64,000 nt of DNA from positions 186,001 through 250,000 of the forward strand of contig OZ246009.1 of assembly GCA_965230535.1 (NCBI GenBank), read 5' to 3'. The notes under the pieces are model-generated. The model had not been told where the DNA came from and made no database searches. It saw nothing but the letters and a program-made list of their open reading frames with translations. Each line of letters starts with the position of its first letter. Position 1 is the first letter of the stretch. Of this stretch, positions 23,158 to 31,669 are shown piece by piece. Both the position numbers and the translations under genes were made by a program. The stretch is from JAUILH01 sp965230535 (GTDB taxonomy: Bacteria > Bacteroidota > Bacteroidia > Flavobacteriales_D > JAUILH01).

Positions 23158-26154
23158 TTAGAAAAAAGTTTCCATTGTGTTGATCGGAATCGTGATTTCT
23201 ACCTTAGTTCCGCAACTATTTCCATGCTCGTCTACTATTTGAAACGGGCCTTTTAGCGAAATATTTTTCTGTGTGATCGTTTTTAACAATTGAATTCGGC
23301 CACTGGTAATTTTCATCCCCTTCGAATCGTGCGTGCCTCCATTTTTCAACTTGTTTTCCAGGCTTTTATCTATCCCGATACCGTTGTCGCTGATTTCGAA
23401 ATGAATGTCCCCATTTTTATTTCGGTCCAAAATCAGGGATATTTTCCCAGGCTTTTCCAGTGGTAAGATCCCATGCCAGATGCTATTTTCAATAAAAGGT
23501 TGAAGCATCATGGCAGGCACCATAATCGATTCTAAATCAATTTTTTGCCTGTAGTCAATAGAATATTCAAATTTATTGGCAAAGCGCATATGCTCCAGGC
23601 TTAAATACAATTCTATACGGTCTATTTCTTCAGCCAGCGTTACATAATTTCCTCCGGAAGAAGCACTGTCCAGATTTTTACGAATTAGTTTGGCAAAACT
23701 TGATAAGTATTTATTGGCCGAAATCCTGTCCTGACGGTTGATGTAGTATTGTATTGAGTTAAGCGCATTGAATATAAAATGTCTATTTAGAGAAGCATTC
23801 AAACTTTGATGCTCAAGCGCCAACAGTTTGTTTCGATATTTAAGCTGCTCGGTTTCTCTTTTTCTGTTGCTTACCGCTTTTCTCCATATTACAATGGCGA
23901 TAACAAGGCATACAAATCCGATTACACACAGAGCCAAAAACCACATAGTCTGCCAGAAAGGAGGCTTTATGGTGAATTTAAATATGGTTGGGGCCGACCA
24001 TTCGCCAGCACTGTTTTTGGCCTTGACCTTAAATGTGTATTCGCCCGGTGGTAATCTTCTGTAGATTGCTGTCCTTTCAGAGCTTAACGACGACCATGTT
24101 TCATCATAACCTTCGAGGATGTATTTGTATTCCACCCCCTCCGGATTAGAGAAGTTGAAGAGGTTGAAATCGAAATGAAGGGTGTTTTTGTTATGACTTA
24201 GGACCAGGTTTTTCGGCAGCCCTGTTGTTTTGTCAACTTCAGAAAGCGTACTCCAATCTGTTTCTTCATTGAACAGTTTCACAGATCTGATGGATACTTT
24301 TTGCTGTATTCCACTGTTGATCTTAAGTTCTGTCTTGTCTAAACGGACCAGTCCACCGGCTGTTCCAAACCAATAGTAACCATTTTGGTCGTGGTGTGCC
24401 GCATTTAGATTACACTCAAGGTTTTTAATGCCTTCATGATTGGTGAAGGATTTAAATTTGAAGTCGTTGCCCTCGTCTTCAAGCAGGAAAATACCATAAT
24501 TGGTTCCAATCCAAAGCCCTTGAGGGTCGTAAAGCAAAAAGTTGATGAAGTTTGCGCGGGCATCATTCGCAATGGTAATGTATTTGAATTTGTTGTCACG
24601 TTTCAGGAATAATCCATTGTCGGTTCCGCACCAAATGTCTCCTTCGGGTGTAATAACAACACTGAGTACTTTAGATTCCGTCTCTGAGTTGCCTAATGGG
24701 ATTTTCCTGGTAGTTTCCGTTTTAGGATCAAAGAGAAATAAGCCTTCATCAGCTCCACACCAGAGTTGCCCGTTCTTATCTTCTGCAATGGACCTGATAT
24801 TGCTGGCAAAAAAACCGTTTAGTGAGTCGTAGTTCACAAAAGTGCTGTCTTCTTTGTAGTAAGAAATCCCTTTTTTGGAGCCGAACCATATTTTACCATC
24901 TTTGGTTTGGTGGATAGCGGTGATTTTATTGTGACTTAGTCCGTTTTCGTCTGTCGACAGAAATGTTTTGATTTTGCCGCCTGTCATCAGGTTTAATCCG
25001 TGTGCTGTTCCAAACCACTTTCGCCCTTTTTTGTCGATTAAAGCACTCCAGACTTTTTTGCTGCTCAGACCTTGTTCGGTAGAGAATACTTCTAGTTGTT
25101 TGTTCTTGAATTTAATAACACCATTTTCATATGTGCCGAGCCAAAGTACCCCGTCCTTGTCTTCAACTACCGACATGATGATGTTGTCCTCTAAATCGTC
25201 TTTGTCTGTGTAATTCAGAAAGGCTTTCCCTGAGAATTTCAGAACCCCCTTTCCGTTAGAACCAAACCACATATTGCCTTCATTGTCTTTCAGCAGGCAG
25301 CGGATGTTATCGAAATAGAGGCCATTTTCAGAGGTGTATTTTTCGATCATTTTTCCTGAGCGAAACTCTTGAATACCGTATTTTGTGACGAACCATGTAG
25401 TGCCTTTTGGATCTGTATAGCTCTGTCTTACCCAGTCAGAAATAAGGTCATTTTCACCCGTGTAGTTTACCACATTGTTATTGTCGATATTAAATACCCC
25501 TTTTCCGAAGGTTGAAACCCATAAACTTCCATTATGAGATTTGGAAATGTGACTAATTGAAGTGTCCAGAGCAGGGTTTGAAAAGCCGTATATAGCTTGA
25601 TCTTTATAGAAGTTGAGTCCTTTTTTGGTGCCAATCCAAATTTGACCATTGGGCTCTTTATAAATGGATCTTACATTGTTGCTTTTAAGGCCTTTTGAAG
25701 TATTGATGCAACTAAAACCGTCATCGGTTTTTATGACAATCCCTAAATCGTCTGTGGCAAACCACATAGCTCCGTCGTCAGATTGTTCAATAGAAGTGAT
25801 TTTGCTTGAGGCGTATTTTTCTTCAAAAGGAATCTGAATAAATTCATTTCCATTATACACACTCACGCCTCCTACAGATGCAATCCAGAGTTGTCCTTTG
25901 TTGTCAATAAATAAGGCATTGACCTGGTTTCTGTACAGACCATCTCGTTGAGAAAAGTTTTTAAAATCCCGCCCGTCAAATCTACTGAGACCGCCGGTTG
26001 TTCCAAACCATAAATAACCATTTGGGTCTTGTGCCATGGCAAGCACCTGGTTTTGCGCCAGACCATTTTCAACCGTATAGTTGATGAAATTGTATTCCTG
26101 TGACCGTCCGTAAGAACTTATTAAGAGCAGTAGGAAAATTGAGAAAAGTCTCAT
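23158..26154 (-). CDS. propeller-domain sensor histidine kinase, LytS-type
   Basis: 998 aa. Signal peptide 1-18; a periplasmic two-component regulator propeller built of repeated WFGT/WIGT...GL units (about 25-640); a Y_Y_Y domain (about 680-750: LEGYDETWSSLSSERTAIYRRLPPGEYTFKVKAKN); one membrane helix (about 765-787); a LytS/YehU-type kinase domain with the phosphoacceptor region SLNRHFIFNALNSIQYYI; and a HATPase domain (SIWHGILPLE, DNGIGIDKS). The usual NPHF is NRHF here. It lies ten bases after the response regulator gene and is co-transcribed with it. Confidence 0.93.
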   Translation of the reverse strand: MRLFSIFLLLLISSYGRSQEYNFINYTVENGLAQNQVLAMAQDPNGYLWFGTTGGLSRFDGRDFKNFSQRDGLYRNQVNALFIDNKGQLWIASVGGVSVYNGNEFIQIPFEEKYASSKITSIEQSDDGAMWFATDDLGIVIKTDDGFSCINTSKGLKSNNVRSIYKEPNGQIWIGTKKGLNFYKDQAIYGFSNPALDTSISHISKSHNGSLWVSTFGKGVFNIDNNNVVNYTGENDLISDWVRQSYTDPKGTTWFVTKYGIQEFRSGKMIEKYTSENGLYFDNIRCLLKDNEGNMWFGSNGKGVLKFSGKAFLNYTDKDDLEDNIIMSVVEDKDGVLWLGTYENGVIKFKNKQLEVFSTEQGLSSKKVWSALIDKKGRKWFGTAHGLNLMTGGKIKTFLSTDENGLSHNKITAIHQTKDGKIWFGSKKGISYYKEDSTFVNYDSLNGFFASNIRSIAEDKNGQLWCGADEGLFLFDPKTETTRKIPLGNSETESKVLSVVITPEGDIWCGTDNGLFLKRDNKFKYITIANDARANFINFLLYDPQGLWIGTNYGIFLLEDEGNDFKFKSFTNHEGIKNLECNLNAAHHDQNGYYWFGTAGGLVRLDKTELKINSGIQQKVSIRSVKLFNEETDWSTLSEVDKTTGLPKNLVLSHNKNTLHFDFNLFNFSNPEGVEYKYILEGYDETWSSLSSERTAIYRRLPPGEYTFKVKAKNSAGEWSAPTIFKFTIKPPFWQTMWFLALCVIGFVCLVIAIVIWRKAVSNRKRETEQLKYRNKLLALEHQSLNASLNRHFIFNALNSIQYYINRQDRISANKYLSSFAKLIRKNLDSASSGGNYVTLAEEIDRIELYLSLEHMRFANKFEYSIDYRQKIDLESIMVPAMMLQPFIENSIWHGILPLEKPGKISLILDRNKNGDIHFEISDNGIGIDKSLENKLKNGGTHDSKGMKITSGRIQLLKTITQKNISLKGPFQIVDEHGNSCGTKVEITIPINTMETFF

Positions 26155-26164
26155 TCAATAATGT

Positions 26165-26941
26165 CTAAAGAGATTTTACAGTTGTTAAAAAGGTGCTTAA
26201 TCTGTTTCGGGCAATTGGTAATCTTGTGCCGTCATTCAGAACTGCGAAATGGCCATCTTCACTCAGGTATTCCTTCAAAACATCCATGTTGATGATGTGA
26301 GATTTGTGAATTCTGAAGAATTTTCCCGTGTCAAGCAAGCCTTCATAAACCTTCAGAGTTCTCGTGTCAAGATATCTTGATCCATCGTTGAAGTATAGCG
26401 TGGTACAGTTTCCGGAAGCTTCCAGATTCCTAATCTCATTGTCCTCTACAATTTTAAGTCCCTTGGTATGAGAAATTGTGATTCTGTTTGAAGGCCTGTT
26501 GTTTTTCAGACTATCAGCTAAATGAGAAATGATGTTATTGTAATCATTGAAAGTGGTTGGGTTTTCATCCAGACTTTTCTTGGCTTCAATTAGTTTGCCT
26601 ACGGAAGTCTTTAGATCGTCAATGTCGACCGGCTTTAGTACATAATGAACAGCATTTGCGTTGAAAGCTTTGATGGCATAATCTTTAAATGCGGTAACGA
26701 AAACGACCATGAAGTCTCTTCTCTCTATCGATTCTAGTAGCTCAAAGCCTTCAGCTCCGGATGGCATTCTTATGTCAAGAAAAACAACTTCCGGTTTAAG
26801 TTTTTCAATTAGCTCCTTGGCTTCACGAATATTTCCTGCATCACCAATTACTTCTATTTCCGGACAGAAATCTTCCAATAAAATTTTGAGATTCTCTCTT
26901 GCCAAATCTTCATCATCTACTATTAACGATTTTAATTTCAT
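26165..26941 (-). CDS. LytTR-family response regulator
   Basis: 258 aa. Receiver domain 1-120 with D9-D10-E11 acidic pocket, phosphorylatable D56 in VVFLDIRMP, and a conserved Lys in YVLKPVD. The LytTR DNA-binding domain occupies about 150-255 (ISHTKGLKIVEDNEIRNLEASGNCTTLYFNDG, FFRIHKSHIINMD). First gene of a two-gene operon with the LytS-type kinase; the kinase senses an extracellular cue and this protein alters transcription. The 455-bp region upstream, shared with the T9SS gene at 27397, contains two copies of TTGACATGTATA that could be its targets. Confidence 0.94.
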   Translation of the reverse strand: MKLKSLIVDDEDLARENLKILLEDFCPEIEVIGDAGNIREAKELIEKLKPEVVFLDIRMPSGAEGFELLESIERRDFMVVFVTAFKDYAIKAFNANAVHYVLKPVDIDDLKTSVGKLIEAKKSLDENPTTFNDYNNIISHLADSLKNNRPSNRITISHTKGLKIVEDNEIRNLEASGNCTTLYFNDGSRYLDTRTLKVYEGLLDTGKFFRIHKSHIINMDVLKEYLSEDGHFAVLNDGTRLPIARNRLSTFLTTVKSL

Positions 26942-27143
26942 CCCTCACTTTTTAAATGTTCTTTCTCAATATAGCAATATGTAAAGATAAACGATCTTAT
27001 TGGTTTATTTAGGAATCCAATTTATTGACTGAATGGTGATATTTATTGAGTAAAGTGTGTTTCTGTATCCCTTTGCTATCAATGCTTTCATGGTTTTTTG
27101 GTTTTTCGATAAATCAGCATTGTTTAGGTACAATTGTATGATT

Positions 27144-27155
27144 TTGACATGTATA
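27144..27155 (+). repeat. intergenic 12-mer TTGACATGTATA, copy 2 of 3
   Basis: Exact copy, 203 bp upstream of the response regulator ATG and about 250 bp before the large T9SS gene; 171 bp from copy 3. Confidence 0.6.
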
Positions 27156-27314
27156 TTTTAAATTACATAATAATCTCATTTACAAATTATTAAGTGTTAT
27201 GTTTGTTGTGTTTTCTAGGTAATATTGCTTGTTTTTGTGTTTTTTAAGTTTTCATCACTAAAAACAATATTTTATTAATTGATTAACAGAATTTTAGTTG
27301 TTTTCATTGTTGGT

Positions 27315-27326
27315 TTGACATGTATA
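27315..27326 (+). repeat. intergenic 12-mer TTGACATGTATA, copy 3 of 3
   Basis: Exact copy, 71 bp before the T9SS gene ATG, at a position suited to transcriptional control. Confidence 0.6.
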
Positions 27327-27396
27327 ATTATGTTGTTATGTGAGCTGAAAATTTTAAAACTTCAATTTAGATTTACGTAAACAATAGTAAAAATTG

Positions 27397-30300
27397 ATGT
27401 TTATGAAGAAGTTCACAAGTCTACTCGTTCTACTACTACTTATCATGATGAAATCCTGGTCAAGAGAAGGACCGGCTACACAGAAGAAAAAACTGATTTT
27501 ATCTAAACGAGCTACTACTTGTGCGCCTGCGACTGCGCGAACACAACTTGAGGTGAATAACGTACGTGCGCTCCTGGAAACAGGCGGACGTATGTGGCAA
27601 GACAGGTCTACAAGTAATGCTTCCTACGAAATTCCAATTGGATCGGGAAATACAGCGGTATATTCAGGTGCGCTTTGGATGGGAGGAGAAGATGCCAATG
27701 AGCAGCTTAAGATCGCGGCGGCAACTTTTGGTAACGGAAATGATTATTGGACAGGGCCTTTGGCGGATGGAACGGCTTCAACAGACCCTATAACTTGTGA
27801 AAAGTATGATAAATTCTTCACCATTTCCAGAGCTGAGGTAGAGCAATTTAAAGCTTGGTGGGAATGCCAGGCGGATCCCGCATGTGATGAAAATGAAGCA
27901 TTTCCAGGATATCAGGTTCCAAAATCAATTACTGATTGGCCTGGAAATGGGGAGCCAGGATTTAACTACTTTATGGCGCCTTATAAAGATGTAAATCAGA
28001 ATGGCGTGTATGACCCTTCTAATGGTGATTATCCCTATTACGATATTGATGGCGATCTGTCGTGTCCTAAAAGACGAGAAGATCCGGGAACATTATATGG
28101 TGACAAAACTTACTGGTGGATTTTTAATGACAATGGAAACGTCCATACAGAGTCTGGTGGTTTTCCAATTGGAATGGAGGTTAAAGCTCAGGCTTTTGCT
28201 TTTGCCACAAATGATGAGTTAAACGATATGACTTTTTATAATTATGAATTAACTAATCGTGGTACAACGACACTTTATGATACTTATTTCGCTCAATGGA
28301 TAGATCCGGATTTGGGTTGTTCAGGTGATGATTATGTGGGGTGTGATGTTCAAAGAGGTCTGGGATACTGCTATAACGGAGACGCCGTGGATGATGCGAA
28401 TTGTAATGGGGCTTTGCCATATGGAGCTAACCCGCCAGCGATTGGTGTCGACTTTTTTGAAGGACCATATAAAGACGACGATGGAATTGATAATCCAGGT
28501 CCAACTAAAGACAACAACTATTTTGTGTCATACAATGATGCCATTGCCGGAGACGGGATTACTTACAAGGGAATGGGAATTGGTTATGGAGATACCATTG
28601 TAGATAATGAACGTTTCGGAATGAGAAAGTTCATGTACTATACAGGTGGTTCTACGCCATCAGTATATGGTTTTCCTCAACAAGATCCGGAAGCAGGAAA
28701 CCCGGTTGAACACTACAGATACCTACAGGGCTTGTGGCAAGATGGAAGTCCTCTCGTATATGGAGGTGGTGGATATGTTGGAAACCCGGGAGCTCTGGGT
28801 AACATTCCTTGTGATTATGCTTTTCCGGGAGATTCAGATCCTCAGGGATTTGGAACAGGTGGAGCAACGAACTTGTTCGACTGGACGGAAAGCAGTAACG
28901 GGGGAGGGTCGCCAACGCCAGAAGGTGACAGACGTTTCTTGCAGTCAGCCGGACCATTTACTTTGGAGCCTGGAGCTAAAAACAACATCACGGTTGGTGT
29001 GGTGTACGCGAGAGCCAATGGCGGGAGTCCTTTTGCTTCTGTGGAAAAATTGAGAATTGCAGATGACAAAGCACAGGCTTTATTCGACAATTGCTTCCAA
29101 ATTATGGAAGGGCCCCATGCGCCAGACGTTACCATCGAAGAAATGGACAGAGAGCTTATTTTGACTTTAAGCAATCGTGCAGGTTCAAATAATATGAATG
29201 AAGACTATGCGGAAGTTGATCCGTTTTTACCGGAAACCTTGATCGATAATGCCGGAAATACTTACCAGCCAGATCCTGTATACAGATTCCAGGGATACAT
29301 TGTTTATCAGTTGAAAAATGCCAATGTATCTGTGAATGAGTTGGGAGATATCGACAAGGCCAGAGTGGCTTTTCAATGTGATATTAAAGATGGTGTGGCC
29401 CAATTGGTAAACTTTGAGTTTGATGATCAGGTTGGATTTGGTGTGCCGGTTGAAAAAGTAAATGGCGAAGACGAGGGCATTAAGCATGCGTTCAGTCTTA
29501 AAGAAGATTTATTTGCCGAAGGCGATACACGATTGGTAAACCATAAAACCTATCATTATATGGCCATCGCCTATGCACATAATGAATACAAACCATATAG
29601 CCCGGTTGATCCAAATTTCTTCGACGGACAACAACAACCTTTCATTTCGAGTAGAAAGGCATTGGGAGGTGCAATCAGAGCCCATAAAGCCATTCCGCAC
29701 ATTCCGGCACCAGAATTAAACGGAACTTTGGTAAATTCTGAGTTCGGTGATCGTCCGGAAATTACCAGAATAGAAGGTGAAGGAAATGGGGCAATGGTTA
29801 CCAGGTTTACAAAAGGATCGGAAGACTATATCGTAAACAATTACGCAATGAATCATCCGGTCTATCAGAAAAATCTTGGACCTGTTGATATTCATGTGAT
29901 CAATCCATTGAATGTAGCTTCAGGAAATTTCCAGCTTAAATTCTTAGAAGATGGAAGTGGTCAATTATCAAATAATTCTCCATGGGAATTAACCAACCTG
30001 ACAACAGGAGAAGTGGTGAATTCCGATCAGTCTATTTCCGCAAATAATGAGCAATTAATACCTGAATGGGGAATAGCAATTCAGATTTCAGAACCAGATT
30101 ATGTGGACAATAATAAGTACACAGATTTGGTAAGCAGCAGTATCGAGTTTAGCGATCCGAGTAAGGCCTGGTTAACAGGTGTATCAGATCAGGACAACAA
30201 TACTTTTGAAAACTGGATTCGTATCGGTACGCAGACAAATCCACCATTTGAGGATTTCCCTCAATTGAATTTGTCCAACGATTTTGAGAGTATTGTAGAT

Positions 30301-31362
30301 GGAACCTGGTCGGCATATAAGGCCATTGCGGATACGACAAACAGTCCGGCTCCAGGAAATTTATATACTGGATCAAGTGCTACTATGAATGTGACTGATT
30401 ACAACAGTGTTGACATTGTTATAACCAGTAACAGAGATTTATGGACCAGATGTCCGGTAATTGAAATGGCCGAAGATCCTAATTTGGTAGGAGGAACGCT
30501 TAAAGGGCGAATGGTTAACGAGCCATCCGTGGACAAGTTTGGAGACTCTGATGGCACAGGTAGCGGAATGAGCTGGTTCCCGGGATATGCAATCGATCTT
30601 GAAACAGGTGAGAGATTAAACATGGCTTTCGGAGAGGATTCCTGGCTAGGGCTCGACCGTGGGAAGAAGATGATGTGGGACCCATCTCCAAATGTATATA
30701 GAGGAGTTGGAGAAGTTGTTCTTGGTGGTAAGCAGTTTGTTTATGTCTTCAAGAACAGAGAAACGCAAAACCCTGTTTTCCTGGGCGCATACGACGGTGG
30801 AAATAACATTGAAAACATGATGAGTACGGATCCGTTTACGGCCTGGAGGTCTTGTATGTGGGTAGGTATGCCAATTTTGGCAGACGGACATGCACATTTG
30901 GAGACGGATGTGAGAATCTCAATCCACCTGGCCAAACGTCATAAGGAAAGAACCGTGACCGGAGAAAACAATGGTTTACCAATGTATGGCTTCAATCTAG
31001 ATGGTTTGGCTACCCAGACCGGGATAGATACAACTGCAGAAAATGCCTTAAGTATTATCAATGTTGTTCCAAACCCGTACTATGCATACTCTCAGTATGA
31101 GAACAATAGATTGGACAACAGGATCAAGATCACAAATCTACCGGATAAATGTACGATCAGAATCTATTCGGTTGGTGGTGCTTTGGTAAGAACTCTGACG
31201 AAGGACTCTCCGATTACGCATGTAGACTGGGATCTGAAAAACAACAAAGGCATTCCGATAGCGAGTGGAGCTTACATCATTCATGTAGATGCGCCGGGTA
31301 TTGGAGAACGTGTCTTAAAATGGTTCGGGACCATGAGGCCGCCTGACTTAGAGAACTTCTAG
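27397..31362 (+). CDS. large secreted protein with T9SS/FlgD-like C-terminal domain
   Basis: About 1321 aa. The start is ATG 27397 or ATG 27403 (MKKFTSLLVLLLLIMMKSWS), a hydrophobic signal peptide; a TTG just upstream is unlikely. The long middle contains many Gly/Asp-rich loops and segments such as DVNQNGVYDPSNGDYPYYDIDGD, but no catalytic motif. The C-terminal 100 residues (IINVVPNPYYAYSQYENN... IRIYSVGGALVRTL... GIPIASGAYIIHVDA) form the sorting-domain variant found in very large flavobacterial surface proteins. A broken second sorting domain follows in the same frame after the stop. Its upstream region is shared with a LytTR operon. Function unknown. Confidence 0.88.
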   Translation: MFMKKFTSLLVLLLLIMMKSWSREGPATQKKKLILSKRATTCAPATARTQLEVNNVRALLETGGRMWQDRSTSNASYEIPIGSGNTAVYSGALWMGGEDANEQLKIAAATFGNGNDYWTGPLADGTASTDPITCEKYDKFFTISRAEVEQFKAWWECQADPACDENEAFPGYQVPKSITDWPGNGEPGFNYFMAPYKDVNQNGVYDPSNGDYPYYDIDGDLSCPKRREDPGTLYGDKTYWWIFNDNGNVHTESGGFPIGMEVKAQAFAFATNDELNDMTFYNYELTNRGTTTLYDTYFAQWIDPDLGCSGDDYVGCDVQRGLGYCYNGDAVDDANCNGALPYGANPPAIGVDFFEGPYKDDDGIDNPGPTKDNNYFVSYNDAIAGDGITYKGMGIGYGDTIVDNERFGMRKFMYYTGGSTPSVYGFPQQDPEAGNPVEHYRYLQGLWQDGSPLVYGGGGYVGNPGALGNIPCDYAFPGDSDPQGFGTGGATNLFDWTESSNGGGSPTPEGDRRFLQSAGPFTLEPGAKNNITVGVVYARANGGSPFASVEKLRIADDKAQALFDNCFQIMEGPHAPDVTIEEMDRELILTLSNRAGSNNMNEDYAEVDPFLPETLIDNAGNTYQPDPVYRFQGYIVYQLKNANVSVNELGDIDKARVAFQCDIKDGVAQLVNFEFDDQVGFGVPVEKVNGEDEGIKHAFSLKEDLFAEGDTRLVNHKTYHYMAIAYAHNEYKPYSPVDPNFFDGQQQPFISSRKALGGAIRAHKAIPHIPAPELNGTLVNSEFGDRPEITRIEGEGNGAMVTRFTKGSEDYIVNNYAMNHPVYQKNLGPVDIHVINPLNVASGNFQLKFLEDGSGQLSNNSPWELTNLTTGEVVNSDQSISANNEQLIPEWGIAIQISEPDYVDNNKYTDLVSSSIEFSDPSKAWLTGVSDQDNNTFENWIRIGTQTNPPFEDFPQLNLSNDFESIVDGTWSAYKAIADTTNSPAPGNLYTGSSATMNVTDYNSVDIVITSNRDLWTRCPVIEMAEDPNLVGGTLKGRMVNEPSVDKFGDSDGTGSGMSWFPGYAIDLETGERLNMAFGEDSWLGLDRGKKMMWDPSPNVYRGVGEVVLGGKQFVYVFKNRETQNPVFLGAYDGGNNIENMMSTDPFTAWRSCMWVGMPILADGHAHLETDVRISIHLAKRHKERTVTGENNGLPMYGFNLDGLATQTGIDTTAENALSIINVVPNPYYAYSQYENNRLDNRIKITNLPDKCTIRIYSVGGALVRTLTKDSPITHVDWDLKNNKGIPIASGAYIIHVDAPGIGERVLKWFGTMRPPDLENF

Positions 31363-31374
31363 TCCGTTTTATGA

Positions 31375-31563
31375 GAGGTTGAACTCGATAAAACCCCCGC
31401 TACTTTGGAAGTATACAACCAACTAGGTAAACTTCTCATTGTAAAGCAACCCAAATCAACAATAGCCATGGTGGATGTGTTCGTACTTCCGGCGGGGTTA
31501 TTTTATAAAAGTGATGAATGATGACGGAAATGTCATGGTTCACAAAAGGGTAATTGAATCAAA
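31375..31563 (+). pseudogene. remnant of a T9SS type A sorting domain, frameshifted
   Basis: Right after the stop of the large T9SS gene, the same frame encodes EVELDKTPATLEVYNQLGK and continues LLIVKQPKSTIAMVDVFVLPAG, then loses the frame. One base less in the GGGG run near 31495 restores YFIKVMNDDGNVMVHKRVIE, the final strands of a type A sorting domain. There is no start codon, signal peptide or upstream domain; a TGA precedes it. Together this is a decayed sorting-domain fragment with a single-base frameshift. Confidence 0.75.
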
Positions 31564-31597
31564 TACCGTTCTGGAGAATTTCGGAACAGTACCGTAC

Positions 31598-31629
31598 AAA
31601 AAAGGCGAACATACATGTTCGCCTTTTTT
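31598..31629. terminator. bidirectional terminator between the large T9SS gene and the HTCS gene
   Basis: AAAGGCGAACAT (31601-31612) pairs perfectly with ATGTTCGCCTTT (31615-31626), with T-runs on the plus strand (31624-31629) and, on the minus strand, opposite A 31598-31603. It can serve both convergent genes. Confidence 0.92.
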
Positions 31630-31669
31630 AAGTTTCATATTCTCGTTTAAGAAATTTGTTGAGGACCTA

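Larger units (their letters stand above)
26942..27396. other. long AT-rich divergent intergenic region
   Basis: 455 bp without a gene, very AT-rich and full of T-runs, between the divergent LytTR operon and the large T9SS gene. It holds two copies of TTGACATGTATA (27144-27155, 27315-27326) and a possible -7 box TATGTTTG (27198-27205). The size and composition suit a regulatory region; no short coding sequence or stable RNA could be recognised. Confidence 0.6.
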
